Positions 53,047 through 61,384 are shown, counted from the first letter of the stretch. The stretch: 64,000 nucleotides of DNA from Solidesulfovibrio aerotolerans (GCF_009856865.1 NZ_WVUD01000003.1:147634-211633), one strand, 5' to 3'. Notes: a model not told the origin generated them from the sequence alone. Translations and numbers: made by a program.

Positions 53047-54839
53047 AAAAAAAGATCCCTGCCGCTGCTGCGGCCAATGACCCGAACGGCCCTTTTTTCG
53101 GCCGCCATGTCTGGACGCTGTTTCGTTTCCTGGCTCCCTATCGCCGGGCTTTTGGTCTGGGACTGGGCTTAAACGTCCTGGCCCGGGCCTGCGATCTGCT
53201 CCCGCTGGCCCTGGCCGGCAAGGTCATCGATGCCGCCGTTAACGGCGTCACCGCCCCGCATACCTATCTGCTGTTCGGACTGGCCGTCTTGGCCTCGTTT
53301 ATCTTTCTGGCCCTCTTCCAGAGCAGCTCGGATTACATCCTGGCGGCCATGGCCCAGCGCACCCGCCACGATATCCGCCTGGCCCTCTACAGCCGCCTCC
53401 AGACACTGGACCCGGCCTATTTTGAAGACCGCCAGACCGGCGACATCATGTCCGTGGTGGTCGGCGACGTGGACACCCTGGAGAGCTTTCTCACCGACGC
53501 CACCACCTCGATCATCCGGGTCGTGGTCACGTTTGTCGGCATCTACGGCTATCTTTTTTTCCTGGAATGGCGACTGGCTTTGCTCCTTTTCGTGCCGTTG
53601 CCGTTGGCCGTTTTCGCCGTGCGCCGTTTTGTCACCCGGGTGCAGCCGCGCTATCGGGGGGCGCGAAAGGCAGTGGGAGCCATTGCCGGGCTGCTTGAAA
53701 ACAACATTGCCGGCATGGGCGTCATCCAGGCCTATACCGCCGAGGCCCGGCTGTTGGCCGCTGTCAGCGAGCGCTCGGCCGCCTACCGCGACGAGGCCGT
53801 GGCGGCCGAGGCCGAACGGGCCAGATTTCTGCCGGCCATCTATGCCGTGGCCGGCCTGTCCTTTGCCGCTGTCTTTGCCGGCGGCGGCTGGCTCGTTGCC
53901 ACCGGAAACGGAACGACCGTTGGCGACTACACCACGTTTACCCTTTTTGCCGCGCGGCTCGTTCTGCCGTTATTTGTCTTTGGCATGCTGATCAATCAAA
54001 TCCAGCGGGCCGAGGCGGCAGCCGCGCGCATCGCCGAGATGCTGGCCACCGAGCCGCGCATCGTGGACCGTCCCGAAGCCGTGGCCCTTGCCGAGCGGCC
54101 CCGGGAGATTGCCTTTCGCGACGTGCGCTTTGCCTATCCCGGCCGCGAGCCGGTCCTGCACGGCGTAAGCTTCACCCTGCGCCAGGGCGAGGTTGTCGGC
54201 GTGGTCGGCCCAACCGGTGCCGGCAAGTCCACCCTGGTCAAATTGCTGCTGCGCTACTTCGAGCCCACCAGCGGTGACATCCTGGTCAACGGCGCAAGCC
54301 TTGCCTCGGTCACCCTGGCCAGCTACCGCCAGCGTCTGGGCTATGTCTCCCAGGATGCCTTTTTGTTTCACGGCACAGTGGCGGAAAATATCCTGCTCGG
54401 CGACCCGCAAGCCGATTTGCCGGCCGTGCGCCGGGCGGCGGCCATGGCCGGGGCCGACGATTTCATCATGCGCTTGCCCGAGGGCTACAACACCATCATC
54501 GGCGAGCGCGGCATGAAACTCTCGGGCGGCGAGCGCCAGCGGGTGTCCCTGGCCCGGGCCATTTTGCGCGACCCGGCCTTGCTGCTGCTGGATGAAGCAA
54601 CGTCAGCCGTGGACACCCGCACCGAAGCCATCATCCAGCAAAATCTCCACGAATTCCGCCAGGGCCGGCTCACCCTGGCCGTGGCCCATCGCCTGTCCAC
54701 GGTGCGGCAATGCGCCCAGATTCTGGTGGTGGTGGAGGGCTGTGTGGTGGAGCGCGGCGACCACGAATCGCTGCTGGCGGCCGGCGGGGTCTATGCCGGC
54801 ATGTGGGCGGTGCAAAGCGGCGGGGAAACTGCCCCATGA
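53043..54839 (+). CDS. ABC exporter, fused membrane and ATPase domains
   Basis: A 598-residue type IV ABC half-transporter: six membrane spans in residues 25-320, then a nucleotide-binding domain with Walker A VVGPTGAGKSTLVKLLL, Q-loop YVSQDAFLFHG, signature LSGGERQRVSLARAIL, Walker B ALLLLDEATSAVD and H-loop VAHRLSTV. Dimers of this type export lipids, drugs or peptides. Substrate is unknown. The ATG overlaps the stop of the membrane-protein gene. Confidence 0.95.
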   Translation: MKKKIPAAAAANDPNGPFFGRHVWTLFRFLAPYRRAFGLGLGLNVLARACDLLPLALAGKVIDAAVNGVTAPHTYLLFGLAVLASFIFLALFQSSSDYILAAMAQRTRHDIRLALYSRLQTLDPAYFEDRQTGDIMSVVVGDVDTLESFLTDATTSIIRVVVTFVGIYGYLFFLEWRLALLLFVPLPLAVFAVRRFVTRVQPRYRGARKAVGAIAGLLENNIAGMGVIQAYTAEARLLAAVSERSAAYRDEAVAAEAERARFLPAIYAVAGLSFAAVFAGGGWLVATGNGTTVGDYTTFTLFAARLVLPLFVFGMLINQIQRAEAAAARIAEMLATEPRIVDRPEAVALAERPREIAFRDVRFAYPGREPVLHGVSFTLRQGEVVGVVGPTGAGKSTLVKLLLRYFEPTSGDILVNGASLASVTLASYRQRLGYVSQDAFLFHGTVAENILLGDPQADLPAVRRAAAMAGADDFIMRLPEGYNTIIGERGMKLSGGERQRVSLARAILRDPALLLLDEATSAVDTRTEAIIQQNLHEFRQGRLTLAVAHRLSTVRQCAQILVVVEGCVVERGDHESLLAAGGVYAGMWAVQSGGETAP

Positions 54840-54893
54840 CCGTCGTTTGCGACGCCGTTGCCCTTGCCGTTGCGCCTGCCGGGACGCGGCCTC

Positions 54894-55106
54894 ATGGCCT
54901 TTGATCCCGACACCACCACGGTGTTGGATCTCGTGGCCGCCCACCCGTCCACCGAAGCGGTCTTTCGCCGCTACGACGCAGCAGCCGGCTGCTGTCTGCT
55001 CTGCCAGGGACTTTTTGAGACCGTCGCCGGTCTGGCCGTCCGATTCGGCCTTGACGGGAAGATGCTGACGACCGATCTTATCCAAGCGATACGCAAGGAG
55101 AAATAA
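54894..55106 (+). CDS. Small CxxC protein of DUF1858/prismane-associated type
   Basis: A 70-residue protein. The pattern TTVLDLVAAHPSTEAVFRRYD, in parts, and AAGCCLLCQGLFETV with a GCCLLC motif fits the hybrid-cluster-protein-associated redox disulfide/DUF1858 family. A TTG at 54858 is an alternative start. Its stop overlaps the selD start (TAATG), so both are translated together; a role in handling selenium or thiols is inference. A 22-codon frame at 54836-54904 overlaps both the ABC stop and this start and may help coupling. Confidence 0.72.
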   Translation: MAFDPDTTTVLDLVAAHPSTEAVFRRYDAAAGCCLLCQGLFETVAGLAVRFGLDGKMLTTDLIQAIRKEK

Positions 55107-56149
55107 TGGGCATTGCGCTGGTCAAGACCGTCACCGCCGCCGGCTGAGCGGCCAAGATCGCTCCAGGGGACCTGGAGGCCGTCTTGCGGGGTCTGCCCCC
55201 TTTTACCGATCCGCGTCTGCTCACCAGCCAGGGAGTCAACGAGGACGCCGCTATCGTGCGGCTTCCTGGCGGCCAGGGGTTGGTGCAGACGGTGGATTTT
55301 TTCACGCCCATCGTCAACGATCCCTACAAGTTCGGGCGCATCGCAGCGGTTAATGCCCTGTCCGACGTCTACGCCATGGGCGGGGTGCCCCTGGCTGCCA
55401 TGAACATCGTCTGTTTCCCGGCCAAGACCATGGACACCGCCATTTTGGGGGAAATCCTTCGCGGCGGGTTGGACGCGGTGCTGGAAGCCGGGGCTGTGCC
55501 GGCCGGCGGCCACAGCGTCGAGGACAAGGAGATCAAATACGGGCTGGCCGTGTCCGGGCTGGTCGATGCCGATGCCTTTGCTTCCAATACGGGCCTGCGG
55601 CCGGGCGACGTGCTTATTTTGACCAAACCGCTGGGCACGGGTGTTCTCGCCACGGCCATCAAGGGCGATTTCGGCGACATCCTCGCGCTGGAGGAACTTT
55701 TATACATCTGGGCCGGACGCTTAAACGCCGCCGGGGCGCGGGTGATCCGGGAACTGGGGCTTTTGGCGGCCACGGACGTGACCGGCTTTGGCCTGGGCGG
55801 CCATGTGCTGGAGATGGCTGCGGCGTCTGGCGTTGCGGTGGAGTTGCGGCTGGCCGACATACCCTTGCTGCCCCAAGCGGTGGAGCTGGCCGGCTACGGC
55901 ATGTTGCCGGCGGGCAGTTTCGCCAACAAACGCTACTGCGCCGACGCCGTGTCTGTTGCGGCCGGGCTGGACCCCATCCGCTGCGATCTGGTCTTTGACG
56001 CCCAGACCTCCGGCGGGCTGGTGCTGGCCGTGCCCGAGAGCAAAGTTGCGGCGGCCCGGCAGATGCTCGAAGCAGCCGGCGATCTGGCGGCGGTCATTGG
56101 GAGGGTGGTGGAAGAAGAGGCAGGAAAGGCGCGGTTGCGGATTGGCTGA
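55106..56149 (+). CDS. selD: Selenide, water dikinase, selenocysteine-containing
   Basis: Makes selenophosphate, the Se donor for Sec-tRNA and selenouridine. The frame contains a TGA at codon 14 (TVTAAG then U then AAKIAPG); SelD enzymes carry either Cys or Sec at exactly this spot, so it is read as Sec. The rest is standard SelD: VNEDAAIVRLPGG, FFTPIVNDPYKFGRIAAVNALSDVYAMGG, ATDVTGFGLGGHVLEMA, FDAQTSGGLVLAV. AAGGAG lies five bases before the ATG. The product is 347 residues. It ends a tightly overlapping operon. Confidence 0.97.
55145..55181 (+). promoter_or_regulatory. SECIS-like hairpin in selD
   Basis: After the TGA (55145-55147), CTCCAGG (55161-55167) pairs with CCTGGAG (55171-55177) around loop GGA; the loop is 20 bases after the TGA. 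GGCC repeats on both sides can extend the stem. This is in the right place for bacterial UGA recoding. Confidence 0.75.
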
Positions 56150-56272
56150 CATAAAAACGGAATAGACTTCCTCTTAATGACAATAAAGGTTCAATTGCTT
56201 TGGATTCTCCAACCGAATAACATTATTTGACAATTGCGACCAATATAGATCGAAGCTCCAAGATCAATAGTA

Positions 56273-56872
56273 TCAAACCGCAGTGCCACGAACTTCTTTC
56301 ATGTTATTAAATACTTTTATGAGATGCTTTTTATTTCTCGCATTCATGACAACAAACAACTTATTATTTATTCTAATACAAACCATATAACGCGCAACCA
56401 AAAACGAGGACACCTCAGTCCCTATTCTTTCGTAAGCCTGGCTTCCGTCAAAAATGACAACGACAGGTCGAAACCATGTTTTCATACATCTAACATAAAT
56501 CAAATCGTCAACAACAACAACCATCGAAAGAAAATAATCAGCAAACGATGACAAACATCCTATTGCAAAAAGAATACACACAAAGACCGTAAGACAATAT
56601 TTTGCCGTTCCAATATTTTTAAACAGAATTGAACCAAAAAAACAAACTGCAAAAAATCCCATAAAAAATGCTGTAAATATAAAAATTACGATTTTTTCTA
56701 AAACAAAACAATTCAAATCTTGCTTGTCTCCATTAGCACCCGCAACACGTCGAAGCATGTCTTTTAATTTGTCGTCTTTGCTATTTACACAAACAGAATA
56801 CACATACACCAAAATAACAGCTCCAAAAAGACCAAATCCAAAACTCAACAAATACACAATACGCACGTTCAC
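56273..56872 (-). CDS. AT-rich hypothetical membrane protein
   Basis: A 199-residue protein with about four hydrophobic spans (RIVYLLSFGFGLFGAVILVYV; IVIFIFTAFFMGFFAVCFFG; YCLTVFVCILFAIGC; FLSMVVVV) and a basic C-terminal domain (FLVARYMVCIRINNK, KHLIKVFNNM). The composition is far richer in A and T than any neighbour, with Lys, Ile, Asn and Phe in place of the usual Ala, Gly and Arg. The GTG start overlaps the stop of the upstream hydrolase (GTGA) and AGAAGG lies nine bases before it. No family recognised. The AT-rich flank 56150-56272 holds no other gene. Confidence 0.72.
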   Translation of the reverse strand: MNVRIVYLLSFGFGLFGAVILVYVYSVCVNSKDDKLKDMLRRVAGANGDKQDLNCFVLEKIVIFIFTAFFMGFFAVCFFGSILFKNIGTAKYCLTVFVCILFAIGCLSSFADYFLSMVVVVDDLIYVRCMKTWFRPVVVIFDGSQAYERIGTEVSSFLVARYMVCIRINNKLFVVMNARNKKHLIKVFNNMKEVRGTAV

Positions 56873-57429
56873 GAAAGAACACCTTCTGCGCAATAACTTT
56901 GCAAGAAATGGAGATATTTCCGCTCCAACGCCGCATCATACCCCGGCGACAGCGGGTTCATAAACCCGTGCGCCGCTTCCGGTTCGATGTGTACGGCAAC
57001 AGTGTCCGACACCAATTGCGAGGCAATGTCCCGGGGATCAAAAGCCGCTTCCTGGGCGGCGAAAATCGCCCGCACCCGGCAACGCGGCCGGACGTCAAGA
57101 TGGCAGCGAATCCGTGAACCGTAAAACAGCACGGCCCGGCTGGCCGGATGGCAGCCCGCGCCGGCCGTATGCAGCCAGATCGCCGTGGCCCCGACGCTAA
57201 ACCCCACGAGAAAGGCCGGCGCTTGCCCGGCTGCCGCCGCAATCCGGGCCGCATACCCGGCGATCCCCTCCCCGGCCAGAAAGGCCGCATGCGCCTCCTG
57301 CTCCGTGGCAAACGGACAGCCCACCCCGTCCCAGGGCGAAAGCACGACGGCCTGCCGGTCCAGATTGCCGGCCAGGGACTGCACGGCAGGCGTTATGCCG
57401 TAAATATCCGACGCTATGATCGTGTGCAT
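56869..57429 (-). CDS. Dienelactone-hydrolase-like alpha/beta hydrolase
   Basis: A 186-residue alpha/beta hydrolase. The nucleophile elbow is GFSVGA (Ser in place of the DLH Cys), the late His is in AAHGFMNPLSPGY, and the N-terminus (TIIASDIYGITPAVQSLAGNL) is typical of the dienelactone hydrolase branch. Substrate unknown. GC content is normal, in contrast with the AT-rich gene whose start overlaps its stop. Confidence 0.85.
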   Translation of the reverse strand: MHTIIASDIYGITPAVQSLAGNLDRQAVVLSPWDGVGCPFATEQEAHAAFLAGEGIAGYAARIAAAAGQAPAFLVGFSVGATAIWLHTAGAGCHPASRAVLFYGSRIRCHLDVRPRCRVRAIFAAQEAAFDPRDIASQLVSDTVAVHIEPEAAHGFMNPLSPGYDAALERKYLHFLQSYCAEGVLS

Positions 57430-57673
57430 GATTCGATATCTTTGCGTTAATAATGAACCAATTGCCCCTGTGTCGTCAAAAGAAAACGCCTGCCGCAGCC
57501 GATTGACCGATGTAGCGGCGTCTTATCCCTTCGTCATTATCTCTTGAGCCCGAATGCAATACCCACCAGGACGCCTTCCCGCCATCCCCCGCCGCCGTTA
57601 GCCGGCTTCCCCGCTCCCGACCGCCCCGAACTTGTCTTTAAATCGTAACGTCGCCCAGGCTAGTGGTTCGCCC

Positions 57674-58318
57674 ATGGTAGCCGCAAACTGGAAGACCTGC
57701 CCGCGCCCCCCGAAAGGCACAGCCGGTGCCGGTGCCGGACAACCGACGCCTCCCCTGCGCGACGACGGCACCGGTGGCCCCTGTTCGCCCGAAGCGGAAC
57801 AGCCCCAATCGCCCTGCCCGCCAGAACGTGTGCTTACGCCCAGCTCGGTAGCCCCAGCAGCCCATGCCGCCCATACAGCTCTGCCAAGCACCGACCCGCC
57901 GCTCCATCCGGCAGAGGCCTTTTTACGCGGCGTCCTGGAAGGGCTGCTTCCCGAGAGCGAGGCCAGCCTGACGGTTGCGGTCGCTCCCGATGCGTTGGAT
58001 CTGCCGGTGGCAACGCTCTTTTTTTGCAGTCAGGCCCTGCATCGCCTGCTGGCTTCCCTGGAGCCTGCTGCTGCGCTGTGCCGGCATCCCGGCGACGCAG
58101 GCGCGCCCCTGCCGACCCTGACCGCCCGGCTTCGGGCGCACAGCATCGGCCGCTACACCCTGACGCTGGCGGATGACGGACAGTTTTTCCGCTGCCGTCT
58201 GCCGGGGGCAAGCCTGGACATGGAGGCCCTGACACCGCTTGTGGGATTCGTGCTCAAACGCCAGGGGTCAATCCGGTTGGCCCGTGGGCGCTCTACTGCG
58301 TTTGAAATCATCGGCTGA
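57674..58318 (+). CDS. Hypothetical protein upstream of the amphi-Trp gene
   Basis: About 214 residues. The first ~80 are Pro/Ala/Gly-rich and probably disordered; the C-terminal part (AEAFLRGVLEGLLPESEASL; LKRQGSIRLARGRSTAFEI) looks folded and slightly resembles the end of an HATPase domain, but this is not enough for a call. Start is uncertain: ATG 57674 lacks a clear ribosome site and a TTG lies at 57632. It is 22 bases before the amphi-Trp gene. The upstream gap 57430-57673 holds nothing I can identify. Confidence 0.5.
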   Translation: MVAANWKTCPRPPKGTAGAGAGQPTPPLRDDGTGGPCSPEAEQPQSPCPPERVLTPSSVAPAAHAAHTALPSTDPPLHPAEAFLRGVLEGLLPESEASLTVAVAPDALDLPVATLFFCSQALHRLLASLEPAAALCRHPGDAGAPLPTLTARLRAHSIGRYTLTLADDGQFFRCRLPGASLDMEALTPLVGFVLKRQGSIRLARGRSTAFEIIG

Positions 58319-58340
58319 CGCCGTTTATAAGGAGTCCACC

Positions 58341-58604
58341 ATGGAAAAGGAAAAAGGCAAGATCAAGGTCGAAGGGGTGATGCAGATCACCGAAGTCATC
58401 GCCAACCTGGAAAAGCTGGTGTCTGACATGAAGGCCGGGCTGGTCACCATCGCTGCCGGTGATGAGTCCATCACCCTGCGTCCGTCGGTGCTGGTCAACG
58501 TGGATATGAAGGCGTCCCAGAAAAAGGACAAAGAGAAGTTCGCCCTGGAAATCTCCTGGAAAAAGCACAAGGAGATGGACGGCTTCACGGACATGGGCGA
58601 GTAG
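58341..58604 (+). CDS. Amphi-Trp domain protein
   Basis: An 87-residue protein of the amphi-Trp family, named for an amphipathic helix with a conserved late Trp. Visible are EGVMQITEVIANLEKLVSDMKAG, in parts, and the C-terminal ALEISWKKHKE. Function of the family is not established. AAGGAG lies seven bases before the ATG. Charged residues dominate. Confidence 0.85.
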   Translation: MEKEKGKIKVEGVMQITEVIANLEKLVSDMKAGLVTIAAGDESITLRPSVLVNVDMKASQKKDKEKFALEISWKKHKEMDGFTDMGE

Positions 58605-58664
58605 TTCTTTCTCCCTACGCACACCCCGACTCGGTTTACGGACCAGTCCCCCTGGAAAGGGGGT

Positions 58665-58687
58665 CCGGGGGGGATTATCCCCCCCGG
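58665..58687 (+). terminator. GC-rich hairpin between convergent genes
   Basis: CCGGGGGGGA (58665-58674) pairs with TCCCCCCCGG (58678-58687) around TTA. It lies between the convergent amphi-Trp and HAD genes and belongs to the dispersed repeat family of 12.9 and 29.8 kb. Confidence 0.6.
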
Positions 58688-58700
58688 CGGGAAAGTCCAG

Positions 58701-58717
58701 AAGGGGCAGCGCCCCTT
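58701..58717 (+). terminator. Second hairpin with T-run
   Basis: AAGGGGC (58701-58707) pairs with GCCCCTT (58711-58717) with loop AGC, followed by TT; on the minus strand an A/T tail is also present. Same GGGGC-NNN-GCCCC unit as at 12891-12909. Confidence 0.55.
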
Positions 58718-58740
58718 TTAGCTCCCGCAGCGATACTTCA

Positions 58741-59487
58741 TTAAGGCTGTGCCTCGAAAAAGCGGATGGCGTTGCGCAGTTCCCCGAAGCGGTAGATGTT
58801 GTAGTGGGCTTCGACGCCGTCCATGCGCTGCTGGCCCTGGCCGGTGGCGAAAAAGACGGTCCGCATACCGGCTTGACGCGCGCCGTAAATATCGCGGTAC
58901 ATGTCGTTGCCGACAAAGACCACTTCCTGTGGCGACAGATGCATACGCCGCAGGGTCAGGGCGAAAATGCGCGGATCAGGCTTGCGGTAGCCCAGGTCGC
59001 CCGAGACGACGATGGGGAAGAACAATTCTTCAATGCCGACCTGGCGCATTTCCGGCAAGGCCCAGGCGGTTTGGGCGTCGGACAGGGCGGCCAGACGGTA
59101 GTTGGGGCGCAGTTCGTCCAGGACTTGGCGCACTTCCGGGTAGAGTTCCAGGCGATTGAGCGAAATGCCGCGAAAAAGCTCGGCCAGAAAATGCGGCAAC
59201 TGGGTCAGCTTGTTTTTGGGTATGCTCGCCCCGCTGCGCTCCAGACGGCTGACCACAAATTCCCGCCACACCGCCACGGCATCATACTCCGGAAACGCTT
59301 CCCCACTCGCCCGGCGCTGCTCTTTGAGGATCTGATAATAGCCCTCACGCACATCGCCGCGACTGGTGCGAATGCCGTAATACTTGAGCAGATGGCTGAT
59401 GGAGCGGTAAATCTGTTCGTTGCCCTCGTCGGTGTTGATGTCAATGAGCGTACCATTGATGTCGCAGATGATTCCTCGAACAATCAT
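58741..59487 (-). CDS. HAD-family hydrolase with DxN in motif I
   Basis: A 248-residue haloacid-dehalogenase-fold protein: nucleophile Asp in IICDINGTLID, motif II LAALSDAQTAW, Lys/Asp motifs YRKPDPRIF and VVFVGNDMYRDIYGAR, with a helical cap between. The second acidic residue of motif I (usually DxD) is Asn here, as in some non-classical HAD groups, so it may not be a simple phosphatase. It overlaps the stop of the APH-like gene by four bases (ATGA) and so is coupled to it. Confidence 0.87.
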   Translation of the reverse strand: MIVRGIICDINGTLIDINTDEGNEQIYRSISHLLKYYGIRTSRGDVREGYYQILKEQRRASGEAFPEYDAVAVWREFVVSRLERSGASIPKNKLTQLPHFLAELFRGISLNRLELYPEVRQVLDELRPNYRLAALSDAQTAWALPEMRQVGIEELFFPIVVSGDLGYRKPDPRIFALTLRRMHLSPQEVVFVGNDMYRDIYGARQAGMRTVFFATGQGQQRMDGVEAHYNIYRFGELRNAIRFFEAQP

Positions 59488-60494
59488 AAAGCCCCCGTCA
59501 AAATACCCTTGGCTTCGTGGACAAGGCGTTTGCGATAGCCCTCTTCAAGCCAGGCGTTGCGGGCGATGCGCATAAGCGTCAGCCCCATATGAAACGGCAG
59601 CCGGGTGGACAGGGCGGCAAACGTGCGTTCGCGATCCGGGAAGTAGCCGGCGTATTCCCAGAGAAAATGCCCGATAAACGGCTCGGCCCGCGCACTGTCG
59701 CCGGTGATTTGCAGAAAACAGTGTTTGAGCTCCCCACACAACCGCCCCACGTCATAGACCCGGTCGTCGCGGTGCATGCGCTCCAGATCGATGGCGTAAA
59801 CGTCCTGGCCGCGTCCGAACAAAAAATTGGACGGGGTGGCGTCGCCATGCACCGTGACCTGGACATCCTGCCACAAGGCCTCCCGGCCGGCATAGGCATG
59901 CCCCAGCTCCCGCAACCGCTCGGCGCGATGCGCGGAAACAACGTCGTGGCTGGCCAGATAGTCGACCACCCGGCCGAAGTAGCCTTGGGTTCTGGCGAAA
60001 TCGACGTGTTCCGGACCGGCCGTCGCGTTGTGCAGGCGGGCAAAAAATCGGGCCAAACCGGAAAGCTTGCGGTAGAGCCGCTCACTGCGGCCATCGCGGG
60101 CAGCGGCGTCGATGACGCTGTCGAGCTGGTCGCCGGCAACGTATTCGATGACCAGCAGATCGCTCAGGGCGGCGTTGACGCCAAGGGGACGGGCCACATA
60201 ATCCGGGGGAGCGTCCAGGCCCAGGCTGCGGGCGAATTCCAGGTTGCGGTATTCGTTTTCCGCAGTCTGGGGGGCGAAGCTGCCGTTTAAGCCCCTGGAG
60301 CGGGCGTAGAACTTTCCCACCACCCGGGCCTGGGTCCATTTGTCTTCGTAGAGATAGACGGCGCTGGCCGGAGCGACGCGGTAGACACGCCAGCGTGGTT
60401 CACGATCCGATGCCGCCAATTGCGGCAAAATGACGTCGCGCAGATACCCGTGCAGGGGATCGGAAACAGCGAGGTGGCCAAGATACTGATGCAT
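59484..60494 (-). CDS. Aminoglycoside-phosphotransferase-fold kinase
   Basis: A 336-residue APH/choline-kinase-like protein. The catalytic loop VTVHGDATPSNFLFG and the metal motif VYAIDLERMHRDDRVYDVG are clear; an N-terminal lobe has VVGKFYARS with a candidate Lys. Together with the overlapping HAD gene it may form a small phosphorylation/dephosphorylation pair; the substrate is unknown. There is no reason to assume antibiotic resistance. Confidence 0.87.
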   Translation of the reverse strand: MHQYLGHLAVSDPLHGYLRDVILPQLAASDREPRWRVYRVAPASAVYLYEDKWTQARVVGKFYARSRGLNGSFAPQTAENEYRNLEFARSLGLDAPPDYVARPLGVNAALSDLLVIEYVAGDQLDSVIDAAARDGRSERLYRKLSGLARFFARLHNATAGPEHVDFARTQGYFGRVVDYLASHDVVSAHRAERLRELGHAYAGREALWQDVQVTVHGDATPSNFLFGRGQDVYAIDLERMHRDDRVYDVGRLCGELKHCFLQITGDSARAEPFIGHFLWEYAGYFPDRERTFAALSTRLPFHMGLTLMRIARNAWLEEGYRKRLVHEAKGILTGAL

Positions 60495-60677
60495 GACGAC
60501 ACTTTTGAAGCCGACTGCGACAATTGTGTCGCGCGAAGCCGGGTTGACGATTCAGGCATAGTGTATAGCCAGCGTTGGACTTATGCAATTCTTTCCGACG
60601 CATGAGCCATGCGGCCTGTATCCGGGCTGGCACTCTGCCACCCTTGTCACGGACTCTTTTTTTGGACTCATTACTAA

Positions 60678-60695
60678 GAAATCATCCATGATTTC
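60678..60695. promoter_or_regulatory. Perfect palindrome, operator-like
   Basis: GAAATCAT CC ATGATTTC, an 8-2-8 palindrome, about 190 bases before the CULT gene. It has the size of a dimeric regulator site; no regulator is identified. Confidence 0.4.
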
Positions 60696-60802
60696 ATGCT
60701 ACGAGACTGAAATTTCCAGCCTGCGCCCCTCGTTTTCGCCATCGCCCTCCTCCCAACCCGCTTGTTTGGGAACAGATCGTGCATAGCTTAATGCAGACTG
60801 AG

Positions 60803-60866
60803 CCGGTAGGGATACTGAATCGTCCCGAAGGCTCAAAACAGCGGGTCTGCCGCAACGGGATACCGG
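60803..60866 (+). ncRNA. Possible three-way-junction leader RNA
   Basis: CCGGTA (60803-60808) pairs with TACCGG (60861-60866). Inside are two hairpins: GGGA/TCCC (60809-60826) and GCGG/CCGC with loop GTCTG (60841-60853), joined by GAAGGCTCAAAACA and AACGGGA. It ends seven bases before the ribosome site GGGAGGA of the next gene. It matches no riboswitch class that I can recall. Confidence 0.35.
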
Positions 60867-60886
60867 TCGCCCGGGAGGATTGCACC

Positions 60887-61342
60887 ATGAACAAGCACCT
60901 CACACTTTTCACGACGTCGCCGCCCATCAGCCTGACCTGGGATGAGGCTCCTGACGAACCAATAAAGGCCCCCAAGCCGATCTTTGACAACCCCTCGCTG
61001 GCCAGCACAGACCGCATGGTCTGCGCCCAGTGCGGCGATGACATAACCCGGTCGAGCCAGCGCATTGCCGTCAACGGCTCCCACCGGCACGCCGTGCCGA
61101 CGGCCCATGGCATCGACCAGGAAATCGGGTGTTTTTCCCTGGCCCCCGGCTGCTTGTCCATGGGCCATTTCGCGCTGGATTTCGGCCAGCCGACCGAAGG
61201 CTTCTGGCAGATGGCCGTGTGCGCCGGCTGCGGCAACCATCTGGGCTGGCATCATCAGACGGACGACGCCTTTGGTTTCTATGGGCTGATCCTCGACCAC
61301 CTGGCCGCCGCCCCTGACGACGCCAAGAAAGAAGCAGCCTAG
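60887..61342 (+). CDS. CULT-domain (cereblon-like) zinc protein
   Basis: A 151-residue protein whose residues about 45-140 fit the CULT domain, the thalidomide-binding fold of cereblon: paired zinc Cys in VCAQCGDDITRSSQ and AVCAGCGNHLGWHH, with GSHRHAVPTAHG between and DAFGFYGLILDHL at the end. Of the aromatic-cage Trp of cereblon, those of FWQMAVC and HLGW are present; the first one (in the WFPGY segment) seems missing, with fewer residues there. Stand-alone bacterial CULT proteins are known; their role is unclear. GGGAGGA lies about eight bases before the ATG at 60887. Confidence 0.75.
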   Translation: MNKHLTLFTTSPPISLTWDEAPDEPIKAPKPIFDNPSLASTDRMVCAQCGDDITRSSQRIAVNGSHRHAVPTAHGIDQEIGCFSLAPGCLSMGHFALDFGQPTEGFWQMAVCAGCGNHLGWHHQTDDAFGFYGLILDHLAAAPDDAKKEAA

Positions 61343-61384
61343 TTGGTCTGATACGGCGTGACTCTCCCGCAGGCAGAATCCCCC

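Larger units (their letters stand above)
60495..60886 (+). other. 392-base intergenic region with palindrome and structured leader
   Basis: No protein is supported here. It holds a perfect palindrome at 60678-60695, an imperfect one (TGCATAGCTTAATGCA at 60779-60794), and a folded leader at 60803-60866 just before the CULT gene. A T-run (CTCTTTTTTTGG near 60655) may end transcription from the left. Confidence 0.5.
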
